From contig NC_046681.1 of NCBI RefSeq assembly GCF_009870125.1, positions 21,961,001 to 22,025,000 of the forward strand: 64,000 bases of DNA, given 5' to 3'. This DNA is from Drosophila pseudoobscura. Its lineage: Eukaryota > Arthropoda > Insecta > Diptera > Drosophilidae. Positions 22,104 to 34,040 of this stretch are shown in pieces. The notes under the pieces were generated by a model. The model searched no databases. It saw only the letters and a list, made by a program, of their open reading frames with translations, and was not told the DNA's origin. A program made the position numbers and the translations under genes. Every line of letters begins with the position of its first letter. The first letter of the stretch is position 1.

Positions 22104-24103
22104 GTTATCTTAAGTTCAAATGCAAATTTAGACGGGATAGTGCTTGTTACTCTGTCCTTTACATAAATAAAGAACCCCCCGCCATATATTATTCTGAAAT
22201 ATTAGACCCTCAAAGGGGTTAAGGCTTGAGAGAGATCCCAGAGGCCTTGGCTCTCCTTTCTCTATGCTAGAATCCCCCCTCTCTCTCGCTCTTTCCCTTT
22301 CTAGTTTCTGCCACTCTATAGACCCTGTTACTCCCTCTAGAAAACCGCCATGATTCTCTGTAAAGCGAACAGACAAGTCTGCCAACAATTCCTACTAATC
22401 TGGGCTTGTAAAACTTTTGCCGAAAGCCCCCCTCCCCCCCTGGGGGACAAACCGAGCAGCAAATGAGCAGAGTCCTGTCACCGTCCCTGTATCGAAATGG
22501 CAGGGCCATAAATTAGCATCATTTAAGTGGGAGCTCGCCCATCGAGTGCCTCCAAGGACCGAGCACAGAGCACTGGGGGGGAGGGAGGCGTGTAATCCTT
22601 TCAGCGATTAATTGCAGGCAGTCCCTGGGGTGGGGGGTAGGGGGGGACATTGGGGGTAACGTGAATACAAATAGCTAATCAGACGAGAGCCTCTGACAGA
22701 TGTCATATGGGAGGGAGATCCCCAAAACTCAATCAAGAACACGATAAAGCCTTCCAGATACAATTCTGTGCCACAATGAAGTGCAGAAAGGGGACTCCCG
22801 GTTAAAGCCCCCGCTTGGGGGGTAACCTTGGGCACCCGTTTGGCCCCTTTTCCGCTTTCCTTCTGCCGCTCACACACACTCCTGATGCCATAAATCGTTT
22901 TTATGGCTTTCCATTACGCTGGGCAGCGGCGGAACAGTGCCAGCCTTGCACTCGTAACCCATTTTCCATTTTCCAGTACGCACCGCATAGTACTTTTTTT
23001 TTGTGTGTCGCACTAGGCCACACACTTTTGTGCAGCCTGTCACCAATCGGTGACTTATGGCATTCTCCCCCATTGGCGGGGGGGAGGGGGCGGTGTGGGG
23101 GGGTGCAGTCAACTGAATAAACAAAGGAAAAGGTTAAGGAAAAGGAAAAGTCTCAGGGAAATGCATTCAGCCGGTGGCCGATGCGTGCCAAGGGATTGCC
23201 TCCTCTCCCGGACTCGGACTCGGCCTCAGCAAGGATCAGAGGGAGAAAGAGAGACAGAGGGGTGGAGAGAGGGAGAGAGGGAGAGGGGGCTGCTTTCTGT
23301 TCACCTTGACTCTTCCTTCGCCCCCCCGGGGCACCCCTTTCCCCGTTTGTTTGGCTTTGTTGTTGCCTGTTGCCCCTTTAACATTTTTAATGAGTTGCAA
23401 GCCAGAGACGAGGGGCGCTGCTGGCTGCACCCTCTCAAAAGCGGTCAAAGTGCAGCAGGTGGGCAGGGGGGAGGGGGAAGGCACGCAAATATATGCAACA
23501 TTCGGTGGATCAAAGCTTTGAGCGTTTCCTTTATGCCCGAGTGTCTGCAGGGAAACTTGTATTCCGTTTTCCAGGAATTTATTCAAATAAAATAACATTT
23601 AATGCATTTTAATATTTAAATGTTTGTACGATATCCAACAATTGCGTTTCTTTTTAGCCATCATTTTTGCGTCACAGATACAAATATATATTCTACATTT
23701 AATTTTTGTTAATCCAATAAAAGTTTATGTAGATACAAATATAAAAAGTAATTAAATTTCCCTTAAGGGAAGGCAACCAAAGGACTCCTTGGTATTTCTT
23801 TGACAGGTAACAAAAATATTTGCAAAAGTATCTTATCCGCTTCGTATTTTGTGTACCCTCTCAAGCAATCAATTTTTAATCAACTATTTATGAAAATCCA
23901 ATGCAAACTCGGTCATAGAAAGGGCCACTTTATTGCGATGTATTCGTCTTTAATTTAAAAGTCCATCGGATGTATAAAAGTTAATTATTTGTTTCCAAAA
24001 ATTCCTCCATTCCTAAAGAGAGTCCCCTTTTCCACATAAACATAGATAAGAGAAAAAAGCCCTATACCCCGAATAGTTACATTTAGATTTAAATAGATTT
24101 ACT

Positions 24104-24187
24104 TAGATAGATAGATGAATAGATGGATAGATAGACAGATAGATAGATAGATAGATATATGGATAAATAGATAAAAAGATAATAGAT

Positions 24188-24271
<84 letters not shown>

Positions 24272-24292
24272 GGATAGATAGACAGATAGATA
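24104..24292. repeat. GATA tetranucleotide microsatellite
   Basis: (GATA/TAGA)n runs for nearly 190 bases with a few interruptions such as GGATAAATAGA. Long GATA arrays are common in insect non-coding DNA. Confidence 0.95.
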
Positions 24293-25478
24293 TATTTACT
24301 CCTAAATTGATGCCATTCTTTCTTTCTTTCCCCGAGAGTGGAAATATTAAAATGATAAACATGAATATAAAATTAATTTATCGAAATATATTTTAAGTTT
24401 AAAACAAATATTGTTGAGCCACAGAACCTCTTCAGAGGCGTAACTCGATTGATTCAAATAATGACAGCAACAAAAACATGTCGAGAAAATACTCTAGTTG
24501 TTGTTTTTGCTTTGATTTGTAATGCTAGGGAGGCGGGACCACTGCGGCAGACGACGGAACTTCTGCCTGCGATGACGATCGTTGTCGTCGGGTTTTATGC
24601 TGTGCAAGCGAGCCTCCCTCGCAGCTCTCGCCGCTGACGAACGAGGAGAACAGAGGGATGCAGCGATTACAATCGTAGGAAGCAATAAAAACAACAACAA
24701 GCTGCGCTGCGCTTGGAGATCTTTTCTCTGTAATAACTGTTGTGCTGCCATGGGCAGGCGCTTAGCGGAACAAATATATTTTAATAAAATATTTTTGCCT
24801 AGAAATTTATTTTAAATTGTTTTCGATTTCAATTAAATATGGCTCGTAATAAAAACACTTTTAAATGTGAATTCCAATCAAGTTCCCCCCTTTGCACCCC
24901 TTTTCTCTCAGTTCCCCCTTATCGCCCCTTTTCTCACAGTGTATGCACTCGTAGTACCTGGCTCATTGATTGATTATTTTATAGTCGTATTTTATTCGCC
25001 TCGAAGCACTCTCCGTAATAGTTTTAATCTCAATTCGGAATTTACATTGCACTACGCGCCACGCCCCCCCGGAAAGGGCATACAAAATGCAAAAAATTAT
25101 GGCTACCCATTTGGGGAAAGTGAATGAAAGTGTTAATTTAAATAGCACTCTCGAAATTTACATTTCCCCCCCCCCCCCCCACACGACGGAATGCGCTTCG
25201 AGTGGCCTGCATTTGTAAAAGGATATTTTGTCCGCAGACCAATGCAAATTACTGCACTTAAAAGGGGCCAGAAAAACGGATAAAAAAGGAGGGAAAAGGG
25301 GTGGAAGGGGGGGGGGGGGGGGGGAAATCACTTCACTGTGAAGTGACTGGCAGGGCAGGGGCTTGGCTCACGCATTGCTAAATATTAAAGTGGCAATGAA
25401 TACAAAATTGTCTCGTCAAAGGCCTGACAATCGTTTCTGCCGCCAGAAGTGCTTGCCGGGTAGCCGCAGGACAATGGC

Positions 25479-25632
25479 AGGGAGCAGCCAGGGAGCAGCC
25501 AGGGACCAGCCAGGGAGCAGCCAGGGAGCAGCCAGGGAGCAGCCAGGGAGCAGACAGGGACCAACCAGGGACCATCCTGTGACCAGCCAGGGACCAGCCA
25601 GGGACCAACCAGGGCTCATCCAGGGACCATCC
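25479..25632. repeat. 11-bp minisatellite (GGGAGCAGCCA)
   Basis: About thirteen units of GGGAGCAGCCA and GGGACCAGCCA variants lie in tandem. Because the unit is not a multiple of three, the long frames it opens are not evidence of a protein. Confidence 0.9.
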
Positions 25633-27170
25633 TCTGACCCAATTGCAGAATTGATTGAGTAACCATTTAAAGGGGGACCCTCAGAGCACTCAACTTTCAA
25701 CGACCCAAGTGATTCTTAGCTAGTTAATTGGATCAACTAAAGTTGTTTGTGCCTCGCTCCTAATATGGAAATTTATGGCTAGAAAAGTTGTGCGCAAGTG
25801 GGGGGCGGGGGAGGGAAAAGTTTTCCCCAGCCAGCAGCTGGTGCCACCAGCCAGAAGTTGGCTCCACTCCAACTCCAAGTTCAATGGCTCTCTCCTCCCG
25901 CTCCCCCCCTCTCCGGGCTTTAATAAGCTGGCCAATTAGTCGAGTCGAGTCCATGGGCCATCTTTAAGAAAGATTCGTGTCAAGTGCCACTCCAAGCGGC
26001 GCAAAAAACTAGAATTATAGAGACAGCCAGAGGCTCGAAGGATGGCCACCAAGTGGCCTTCAAGTGGCGCCTGCAGTTGGGGCCAAGGCCAAATCAAATA
26101 TTTGACAGCTGTCCAAAAAAAAACGGCCACCGAGGAGCAGGTCCCGGCCAGTCCATGATGGAAATGTTTGGCCCGAAAATTAAACGACAAATTCAATGGA
26201 TTCTCCACCACCACCCCCCTCTACCCCACCCGCTATGCTGGAAATAATTCTATTGTAATATTTTGAGTCCCGTTGAAGTCCTTGTTAATGGCATTTGCTC
26301 CGAGAAGCCGAGTTTTTGGCTCAATTATAAAAATGAGTTTGCTAAATTGTTGTACAGCTTTGGTTGTGGCAGAAGTGGAAACATTTTGGTGGCAAGAACA
26401 GACCTTAATGACATTTTAATTTATGCTTTTCTGCAGGAAATACGCACCCAAAATATTGGTGGCTACAAAAACGATTCAGGCTGGGGGGAAATGGCAGGAA
26501 AGCCAGTCGAATTTATGGGGGAAATCCAAAGCTTAGCATTTAAGCGGCTTACGGGGCGGCCTTTAAGCCCTTGGCCAAGGTGTCGGACAACAGATCAAAT
26601 TGAGCCACAGAACGTCAACAATCGGACTGGTAAGACGGCCAAGAGCCGAGCGAGAAAGAAAATTTAGTCCAGGGCAAGGCGAGGCTTTGGATGCTCTACT
26701 AAAGAGACTTTTCGGAAGGGGGGAGTGGATGGAAATGTAAAACAAATAAAGGCCCATGCAGGCTCTCATTCCAGGCCAAAACAGGGCGCTCAAAGGCCTG
26801 CCTATCTCCCCCTACTTTCACTCATTGTAGATCGAAATATAGCCCTTACTCTAGCACTCTTTATCGCGCTCTGATTGGACTCCAAGCCTCCTCTAAAAGC
26901 CATCGTATAGCTCCCTTCTAGAGCCCAATCGTCGTCAGATGTCACAAGGAATCGATGGAACCATTTCAAGAGCTAATAAGCCAGGGATACGCCCATGTGC
27001 ACGCCCCCTGTTTGGACTGGATCGGATTGGGTTCCTGGGCTCCCGGGCTCCTGGACTCCTGGACTCTCGATTCTCGGCTCTGGAAAGTTCATTAAGCTTC
27101 TGTAAGTTAATTAAAACGCAAACAGGCAAATGGCAAATGATCAAAGTGCCAAAGACAGCGGCGGAGGAGA

Positions 27171-27335
27171 GGGCAGAGGAGTGGGCAGAGGAGTGGGCAG
27201 AGGAGTGGGCAGAGGAGTGGGCAGAGGAGTGGGCAGAGGAGTGGGCAGAGGACTGGGCAGAGGACTGGGCAGAGGACTGGGCAGAGACTGGGCAGAGGAG
27301 CGGACAGAGGGGCAGAGGACTGGGCAGAGGAGAAA
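27171..27335. repeat. 12-bp minisatellite (GGGCAGAGGAGT)
   Basis: About twelve GGGCAGAGGAGT units grade into GGGCAGAGGACT units. The period of 12 keeps one frame open as repeated EEWA on the plus strand, which is a by-product of the array. Flanking sequence shows no gene. Confidence 0.92.
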
Positions 27336-28254
27336 GCAAAGCAAAGGTGGGTCACTGGGTGGCACGAAGCAGCGCTGGAGCGAAGGCAGGCAGTGTGGCA
27401 TAATGGCAAATCACTTTGCACCGCAAACAGAGTCCACTGCCACTCCAGTGTGCCACCGACCCCGCCTGCCACATCCACTTGCCGTTACAGCTGCAACATG
27501 TGTCAACTGGGGTGCGGGGCAGCGGGTGAGCGGTGGTGCGGGGATGGGCTGTGGATGATGCCCCGTGCGGTCTCTGGGATGCGTGGAGTGTAATGGACAC
27601 GAGTGGGTGGTGGCAGCTCGGTTGGGGCTTTGTTGTTGCCCCATTTATTGAGGCACATCAATTCGGAAGCCCCCCTCCCCCCACCCCCTCTAGAAATTTC
27701 GGCAAACACGAGTGCGAGTGCAAAAGGTCAACAGCTGTCCGTTACATCGCGACTCTTCATCGCGGCGCAGGGATATTAATCTTGGAATGCAATTGCCACG
27801 CCCCCCCCAGGCCCCCAGGAGGGCAATTGACAAGGACTGGACTCCACTGGGTCTCGTCTGGGGTTCGCTCCCCTTTCCCCTTCCCCCTCTCCCCCTTGGC
27901 TGTAATTAAAAATACAAACTATGTAAATTACGTTTTTGGCTAAAGTTTATTGTGTGTCGCCCCAAAGGGGGCGGGGCACGGGGCACGGGGCAGGAGGTGC
28001 ACCTTTTGTGGCCGCCCACAAATGTTGACTCTTGAATAAATTATAATTATTAAGTGCAGCACGGTCTCGGCTTTTGCTTTACTTCCTTGTGCCTCACCTT
28101 CTTGGGTGCCCCATTGTGGGGCATGCAACTGGCAACAATCTCCGCGTCAAGGCAAATGCTTAAACATTCCAATATTTACTGGAGAAATCAGAGAAAACCT
28201 TCACAGCTTGCACCTCCATTAAACCGAGAATTCATGGCACAAGGAAGCCCTTAT

Positions 28255-28536
28255 GGAGGCCCTTTAAAAGGCCGACCAAGTGCAGAGCATCCCCTAAGCC
28301 CGTGCGGGGTTCCAGGGCCAGGACCACGGGTTGGGGCCACAGGAATCTCGAGGAGCAGAAGCCCGAAGTCCTTCAGAGCCCGGAGAACATCATTTGTGCG
28401 GGATATTCTGGACGATCGTTCGCCTTCTTTGCCTTCGACGACGGCGGCTCTTCGACGGTGGACAATAAACTCGTGGAAGTCACTGTGTCTGGCACCCCGA
28501 TGCAGCATCGAAGAGGCAATCGAAGCGCTCTCCTGA
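28255..28536 (+). pseudogene. Relic of a trypsin-type serine protease, upstream copy
   Basis: DNA here aligns with the 3' half of the protease at 29180. AGAGCATCCCC near 28,282 matches the CGGAGCATCCCC coding SIPL. GGTTGGGGCCAC matches the TGWG motif. ATCATTTGTGCGGG matches the VICAG stretch. GACGACGGCGGC lies where the catalytic GDSGG should be, and the final GCAATCGAAGCGCTCTCCTGA is nearly identical to the end of the downstream gene (AIEALS). The 5' half, with the activation site and catalytic His and Asp, is missing, and the frame is not continuous. The catalytic serine position is no longer recognisable in any one frame. This is a dead tandem copy more decayed than its neighbour. Confidence 0.7.
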
Positions 28537-29130
28537 ATGTCAACAAATTGGAAAGAAAGCATTCCATATTAGAGACTTTTTGTAGCTCACTTTTGCCTGA
28601 ATATCTGGCAGCCCAAGCCACGGGGAATCCATCTGCCAGTCGAGGCCCTTGTGGAATTCCCTCCTCGAGCTAAGCCCAGACCCTGAACGTTTCTGGGCAA
28701 AGGAATGGCTTCCCATTGGGGCAGAGAGCGATGTGTAGTGCCACTCCCTTAGAAAAACTGAAAGGCGCCTGCTACGGGAAAGACTTTCCAAAGATTTCGG
28801 CGCTGAAGAGACTGCTGAAAGTAGTAGAAATACTACAGAATACTCAATGGATTGCACTTCTTTTGTTACCTATTCGATAGGTATCTTCGAAAGAAGAGGG
28901 GCACGTGTCGAGGGGTAGGATCGGAATACGCCACCATGCCTCAGGAATGTGCACAGTGGGCGCCATATATTTCGGTGATACGAAGTGCCTTCAACAGCCC
29001 CCTGCATACCTTCATAAATCACAGAATTTACTGCATTCTTGAGCCAACAAACTTATCGGAAGAATCGAAGCGCCCCCTCTCAAAGCCTATATATAGAAAT
29101 GATGGATTGGCTTTACCTCCGCCAAGACCC

Positions 29131-29138
29131 AATAAAAG
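29131..29138 (+). promoter_or_regulatory. TATA-like element of the protease pseudogene
   Basis: AATAAAAG followed by GGCGG lies 49 bases before the start codon, which fits the short leaders of fly digestive trypsin genes. A second TATATATA lies at 29088-29095. Confidence 0.4.
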
Positions 29139-29179
29139 GGCGGCTTTCTGCCCATTTGAAGACCAAACTCGGCCCTGAA

Positions 29180-29894
29180 ATGCTATTCAAAGTCTCTCTG
29201 CTGTTCGCGACAGCCACCCTGCTCTCCGCTGGACGTGTGCCCCGCATTATAGGCGGACAGGACACGCCCATCGAGGAGGATCCCTGGCAAGTGTCCCTTG
29301 TCGTGGGGGGAGACCATGCCTGCGGTGGTTCCATCTACAGCAAGGACTTTGTCATAACTGCCGCCCGAGGAGCTGCAAGTGCGGGCGGGCTCCACGCTTC
29401 GTAGCCAAGGCGGAACGCTCCACCGAGTGGCGGCGATTAAATGCTACCCTGGATACTCCAATTCCGAGTTCTGGAAAAACGACATTGCCCTCATTCGATT
29501 GAGCGAACCTCTCGAGTTCAGCGATCGAGTGCGGAGCATCCCCTTGGCCGGGGAAGACCCCGAGGCTGGCGCCCAGGCAAAGATCACCGGCTGGGGCTGG
29601 ACCTTCAAGAATGGCGCCATGCAAATCCCCGACATCCTGCAGGGCGTGGCGATACCCATAGTGAGCAGGGCGTGCTGCCAGCTGAAGTATCCCGAATTTG
29701 GCATCACAGAAGCCGTCATTTGTGCCGGCACTAGTCACAAATCCACACTATTCGAGGACTCCGGTGGCCCCCTGACCGTGAACAAGCAGCTGGTGGGCGT
29801 CGTCTGTGGTGGGCGGTACGGCTCTCCTATAATGTATTCCAGTGTGATCTATCACAAGGATTGGATTCTAGGTGCAATCGAAGCGCTTTCCTGA
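29180..29894 (+). pseudogene. Trypsin-type serine protease, broken (catalytic His region deleted)
   Basis: The start shows a complete secreted S1 protease: signal peptide MLFKVSLLFATATLLSAG, activation site RVPR/IIGGQ, then DPWQVSLVV and the cysteine-containing HACGGSIYS and VITAA. The next residues should be HC with the catalytic histidine. Instead about 8-12 codons are missing and the reading frame shifts at about 29,363. The second frame resumes with EELQVRAGSTLRSQGGTLHR and runs to the end with the catalytic aspartate (NDIALIRL), ITGWGW and the catalytic serine in EDSGGP, ending WILGAIEALS. Further losses are the glycine before DSGGP, the cysteine that normally precedes it, and the cysteine-containing part of the specificity-pocket loop. 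The gene resembles midgut trypsins of the CG17234/CG17239 type. The coherent decay makes a sequencing error unlikely. A catalytically dead product of the first exon part is possible but unsupported. Confidence 0.85.
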
Positions 29895-30478
29895 AGGAAA
29901 ATCACAAACAGGAAACGGGAATTTCATATTTTGGGCTCATTTATTGGATATTTTTGCCAAAAAGGTAACCTTTTAGCTCTAAGAAACCGAAAATATAACC
30001 CTTTGAGCTGAAAAAACCCCTTTAAGGCCTTTTAAGAATTGGTTTCCTATGATTTGAGGGTCCTTTCAAGCCCCAGCATTTCCTTTGGGCAGCCCATCCT
30101 CAAAACTATAGCCCCATAACCCAGGAATCGATCAGCCCAAAGGCCCTTTTTCCTACTTCAAACAAAAAGGCATAATTTAGACCAAAATCCCACAGAAACT
30201 TCCCTCTCGAAGAAATTTCCCTCTGCCAAAAGGGGAATTTTGTTGAGTTTGCGTTGCGCATTAAAAACTCTCCTCTCTGCGACTCTCCCTCTGTCTCTGT
30301 CTCTCGCCTGCCGTATCCGTGTGTGTGCGAATCTTTTTGCCGGTTTGTTTATCTTATATTTGAAGTTTTTTTTTTTTTTTATGCGCTTCTTTAGCCGGCA
30401 TTTATGGCCCATTCAACAGCGAAACGAAACGAAACGAAAACTGCGTACCGCAATATCTGCACCGTTGTGTGTGGGCGC

Positions 30479-30481
<3 letters not shown>

Positions 30482-30520
<39 letters not shown>
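30482..30520. repeat. (GT)n microsatellite
   Basis: An uninterrupted TG dinucleotide run of nearly 40 bases. Confidence 0.97.
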
Positions 30521-32507
30521 TTGGGCTTATGTCTTTATCTGTGTGGGTGTGTGATTTCAGCTGCCAATTGATTGTGTGTGTGTGTGCGTGTGTGTGTTTC
30601 GGTCTACGACAGCAGACTACAAATATTTACAAGAGCTTTCATTTGTCTGATAGATTTATTTAAATATTTATGCAATTGGAAATGGTTTGCCTCTAGGGGT
30701 TTTTTTTTTGTTGTTCCCCCAGAGATGGGTTGAAAAGGAGACAGGTAGAGGGGGAGAGAGAGAGAGACATTATAGGCTACGTTTTAGGGCTTAGCTTTTG
30801 TCTTAGGGCTTTTAATAGAGTTTTTCAAGCCCAGAAAAATTATTAAAAATTATTTAAAAAATCAATAGAAAATTAAAAAATAAAAGAGCAACTTTTGAGG
30901 ATAAAAACCACCCTTAAAGAAGAGCTATATTTCAGAAAATGCTTCTGCAATTAATGTACAATTTTATTGACTATAATTTACGCTTACGACTTGACCATTT
31001 TATGAGCCATAATTCAATTTATGCCCCGCCCCGCCCCACCCCATGCCCCACTTTAGAGTCCAGGAGATAAATCAGGGGGAGGGGGGAGGGGGCTGTATTG
31101 AAGATGAGACTGGGCTCGGGTAATGCGTTTTGCCCCCAAAGAGAGCTCAAAGAGTCATCGAAATGTGGGACACCTGTGGTGGCGGTGGCGGTGGGGGCGG
31201 TGGCGGTGCCGTGGCAGCCATACAAATGAAACGAGACCCACTTGAACCCCAACAAAAACCCCAACAAATGCGATATTTAGTTATTTCAGAAAACCCCAGA
31301 GTGCAATGCGAATGTGCCACTTTCTCTGCCGCCTCCCCCCACTCTCTCTCTCTTCCCCTCTCTCTGTGGGTGAAAACAATTAAAAATTCGTGTCAAAATA
31401 CAAAAGAGGTGGCTGGAATTTTAAATGCTTTTCAAGGTTCCATGCCGGCACTCACGCAATGTGGCACAGCGATTGCATGGGGTGGATCCCCCCTTGGGGG
31501 GTGCAAATTAATTTTAAATTACATACGCGACCTGTCCCACGGATCCATCGCCAAGTGGCGGCCATTAATTAATTGCCTTTGCCACAACATAAATTCGTAT
31601 GGCCTTTAATTTGCATTTGCATTTGCATTTTTGGGCCCCCCACTTTCGGTTATGCTTCATTAATGCTGCAGGATCATAAATATCAGAGAGACGGCGGGAA
31701 ATTCTGGGGCAAAAACAGAGTTCAAATCAACATGGCGTATACGCAACCAGAAAAGTGGGAAAGCGAAACAAAATTAAGATTTTATGGGACTTTTTGGGTC
31801 TAAATACTATGGGAAACGATGGAATATATCTTTGTGCTTTGTATACTTGAAAGAGCGGTAGGAGTAGGTCCTTCTCTCCCATAAATCGTGGTGTGTCCCG
31901 CTCTAGAATATCCCTAAACACCTCCCCGTTAAAGGCCCTCCCTGGCCTGAAATTTCGATCTTCCTTCGGTGCTCCATTCCACCATTCAATGTCGATTGCC
32001 TGGCATTTTTGAGTTGCTTTTTTTGCAATTTTGCGGCCCTTGACTCGGTCGGTTTATTGACACGCCCCGCACATGTCAATCACTCGCTTGATAGACAGCC
32101 CCAGACACTTGACTTGGAGAGCACACAGCCAGACGGAGGGGGGGCTGAGATGAGCCCAGGACTCTGCTACAATCCTTTCGCCAGACGTACTCGTATGCAG
32201 TGCCATTCCGAGTGCAGCCCCCCATCCTCTGGTATCTACAAATATTTTGTATTCAATCTAAACATTTGTCAAGCCATTCGGCCAGACATCTCGTGTCGTT
32301 TTTTCGTTCCGCTGGTGGAGAGCGATTTTCGTTGATTTGATTTTATTTCAGGCTTTTTCCATAATTTAGTGTCCCATTAAAAATGTCATGAATAATTTAT
32401 GGAGACTCTGAGCCAATGAGCAATTAGTTTTTTAATGAAAAATGCCAAATATCGCGATTAATTTCCGGTTTTTAAATCAAAGCATTAAAGGCCCAGGCCG
32501 ATACCCC

Positions 32508-32552
32508 ACCCGATGGCGCACACTGCACCAGGAAGAGGCTAGAAATCGGGCA
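32508..32552. repeat. Dispersed 45-bp repeat, copy 1
   Basis: CCCGATGGCGCACACTG followed by CACCAGGAAGAGG is shared with the copy at 42026, about six differences over 45 bases. It is probably the core of a short interspersed element; its full extent is not clear. Confidence 0.6.
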
Positions 32553-32935
32553 CACGACTTGTTCTACCCACAATTCCCCTGAATATAGTAGATTTTTGAT
32601 TGTTTTTAAGGGCTAGCGATACGTTGTAGAGCCTTGTTTACCGCCCACAGTCAGTCCTCGATGGCTACACCGCCTTTCCTTCCTCCTACTGGATATGGTT
32701 CGGGTATTTATCCCTTTTGATATGCCTTTTAGCCAAGCTCCTAAAGTGCTGTGTCTGTGAAATTGATTTGTTTCAAAATACTAGCTGGAAATGGCCCAAA
32801 AAACCTTTCATTCGTTGTAGGAAAACCTTGGGCTAAGGTAGAAATTTGTGTTTTATTTTCACGAAGTAACCCTAAAATAAAGCAAATGTTCCCCTGACAA
32901 ATACTTGAGACTTTATTAGCCAAAAAGGAGTTGGA

Positions 32936-33250
32936 TCACTTGCCTTCACGCACATTGAATCGATTCTTCAGGTTTTTTCGTTTTTTTGGTTTTCTTGGTT
33001 TTCTTGCGTTTCTTCTCTGATCCTCCTGGTACAAGCCCGGCACGGGATTGGGCTTGTTTTTGTCTCTACACCCCCCGTCGCAGTTGCAACCGAAAATATT
33101 GCACTTGCCGTACGCACAGTAGGGGGTGGGGCGGCTGTAGTCTTCGCACAAACGTAATCCGTCGTATCGGACGAACTCCGCCAGGCAGCAATAGGCCGTA
33201 GCCCCTCTGAGGAGGGCTAGGATCAGCAGGGAACTCGTTAAAAGCATCAT
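32936..33250 (-). CDS. Diedel-family secreted cytokine-like protein A
   Basis: A 104-residue precursor. A strong signal peptide covers residues 1-19 (MMLLTSSLLILALLRGATA). The mature part has eight cysteines (21, 22, 35, 45, 50, 55, 57, 61), including GKCNIFGCNCDGGC, the signature stretch of Diedel. In D. melanogaster Diedel is an infection-induced secreted factor that dampens the IMD immune pathway; some insect viruses carry homologues. After the last cysteine the protein has a long basic tail rich in RKPRKPKKRKNLK that Diedel, as I recall it, lacks. Compared with copy B it has an extra 13 residues (KNKPNPVPGLYQ region) from a 39-base length difference. A polyadenylation signal (TTTATT on the plus strand) lies at 32912-32917. 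The family is clear; the role here is inferred. Confidence 0.9.
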   Translation of the reverse strand: MMLLTSSLLILALLRGATAYCCLAEFVRYDGLRLCEDYSRPTPYCAYGKCNIFGCNCDGGCRDKNKPNPVPGLYQEDQRRNARKPRKPKKRKNLKNRFNVREGK

Positions 33251-33548
33251 CGAGACAGGAGAGGGCGATGTCCGAGGGTATTAGACCAAATTACCCGTAC
33301 ATATCGTTTCTAAGCCCATCCATCTACTAGATACTTTTGGTATGCCTTACGCCTCTAATGCGGCGTATCTGTGAAATTGATTTGTTGCAAAAAACTAGCT
33401 GGAAATTGCCCAAAAAACTTTCATTCGTTGTAGGAAAACCTTGGAACAAGTTAGAAATTTGTGTTTTATTTTCAGGAACTAACTTTAAAATAAAGAAAAT
33501 ATTCCCCTGACAAATACTTAAGCCTTTATTAGCCAAAAAGGAGTTGGA

Positions 33549-33824
33549 TCACTTGCCTTCACGCACATTGAATCGAACCTTTAGGTTTTTTCGTTTTTTT
33601 TGTTTTCTTGGTTTTCTTGCGTTTCTTCTCGGATCCTCTCTACACCCCCCGTCGCAGTTGCAACCGAAAATATTGCACTTGCCGTACGCGCAGTAGGGGG
33701 TGGGGCGGCTGTAGTCTCCGCACAAATTTAAACCGTCGTATCGGTCGAACACCGCCAGGCAGCAGTAGGCCGTAGCCCCTCTGAGGAGGGCTAGGATCAG
33801 CAGGGAACTCGTTAAAAGCATCAT
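33549..33824 (-). CDS. Diedel-family secreted cytokine-like protein B
   Basis: A 91-residue precursor, tandem duplicate of the gene at 32936. The signal peptide is identical, and the eight cysteines and the CNIFGCNCDGGC core are kept. Differences in the mature part cluster between the first cysteines: AVFDRYDGLNLCGD against AEFVRYDGLRLCED. The basic tail (RRNARKPRKQKKRKNLKVRFNVREGK) is kept and the 39-base segment is absent. The 5' flanks of A and B are almost the same (GAGACAGGAG, GGCGATGTCCGA), so both probably share promoter signals. I saw no obvious kappaB or STAT site. A polyadenylation signal (plus-strand TTTATT) lies at 33525-33530. Both copies look intact and probably recent. Confidence 0.9.
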   Translation of the reverse strand: MMLLTSSLLILALLRGATAYCCLAVFDRYDGLNLCGDYSRPTPYCAYGKCNIFGCNCDGGCREDPRRNARKPRKQKKRKNLKVRFNVREGK

Positions 33825-34040
33825 CGAGACAGGAGAAGGCGATGTCCGAAGATATTAGACCATATTACCCGTAGATATCGTTTCTAGGCCCAACCATCTA
33901 CTGAATACTTTTGGTATGCCTTACGCCTCTAATGGGGCGTGTCTGTGAAATTGATTTGATGGAAAAAATTAGCTGGGAATTTCACAAACTTTGTTTTGTT
34001 GAGGAAAAAGCTTGGCTCTAGGTATAAATTGTGCTACTAG

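Larger units (their letters stand above)
22104..28254. other. Gene-poor region with microsatellites and minisatellites
   Basis: No supported coding gene. The stretch holds G/C homopolymer runs, a GATA array (24104-24292), an 11-bp array (25479-25632) and a 12-bp array (27171-27335). Long frames across these arrays are repeat translations. Confidence 0.6.
29895..32731. other. Non-coding region
   Basis: No supported gene. The stretch contains a (GT)n microsatellite (30482-30520), a (GGTGGC)n run near 31,175-31,210 that would encode polyglycine, and the first copy of a dispersed 45-bp word at 32,508. Confidence 0.6.
32732..34040. repeat. Tandem duplication units carrying the Diedel-like genes
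   Basis: Three direct units share flanks: about 32,732-33,330, 33,331-33,905 and a truncated third at 33,906-34,040. The shared words include TCTGTGAAATTGATTTG, TAGCTGGAAAT and GTAGGAAAACCTTGG in each 3' flank. The third unit stops before any coding part. Confidence 0.85.

Noticed and set aside
24104-24292. GATA array as a regulatory cluster
   Set aside because: A pure tetranucleotide microsatellite; no nearby gene start supports a GATA-factor role.
25363-25662. Repeat-rich frame with GAAREQPGS units
   Set aside because: It comes from an 11-bp minisatellite that opens several frames equally.
26939-27403. Long frames with EEWA repeats
   Set aside because: They are translations of a 12-bp minisatellite; flanks are not coding.
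29039-29179. Longer N-terminus for the protease
   Set aside because: The frame is open upstream, but the signal peptide beginning MLFKVS and the TATA-like element 49 bases before it fix the natural start at 29180.
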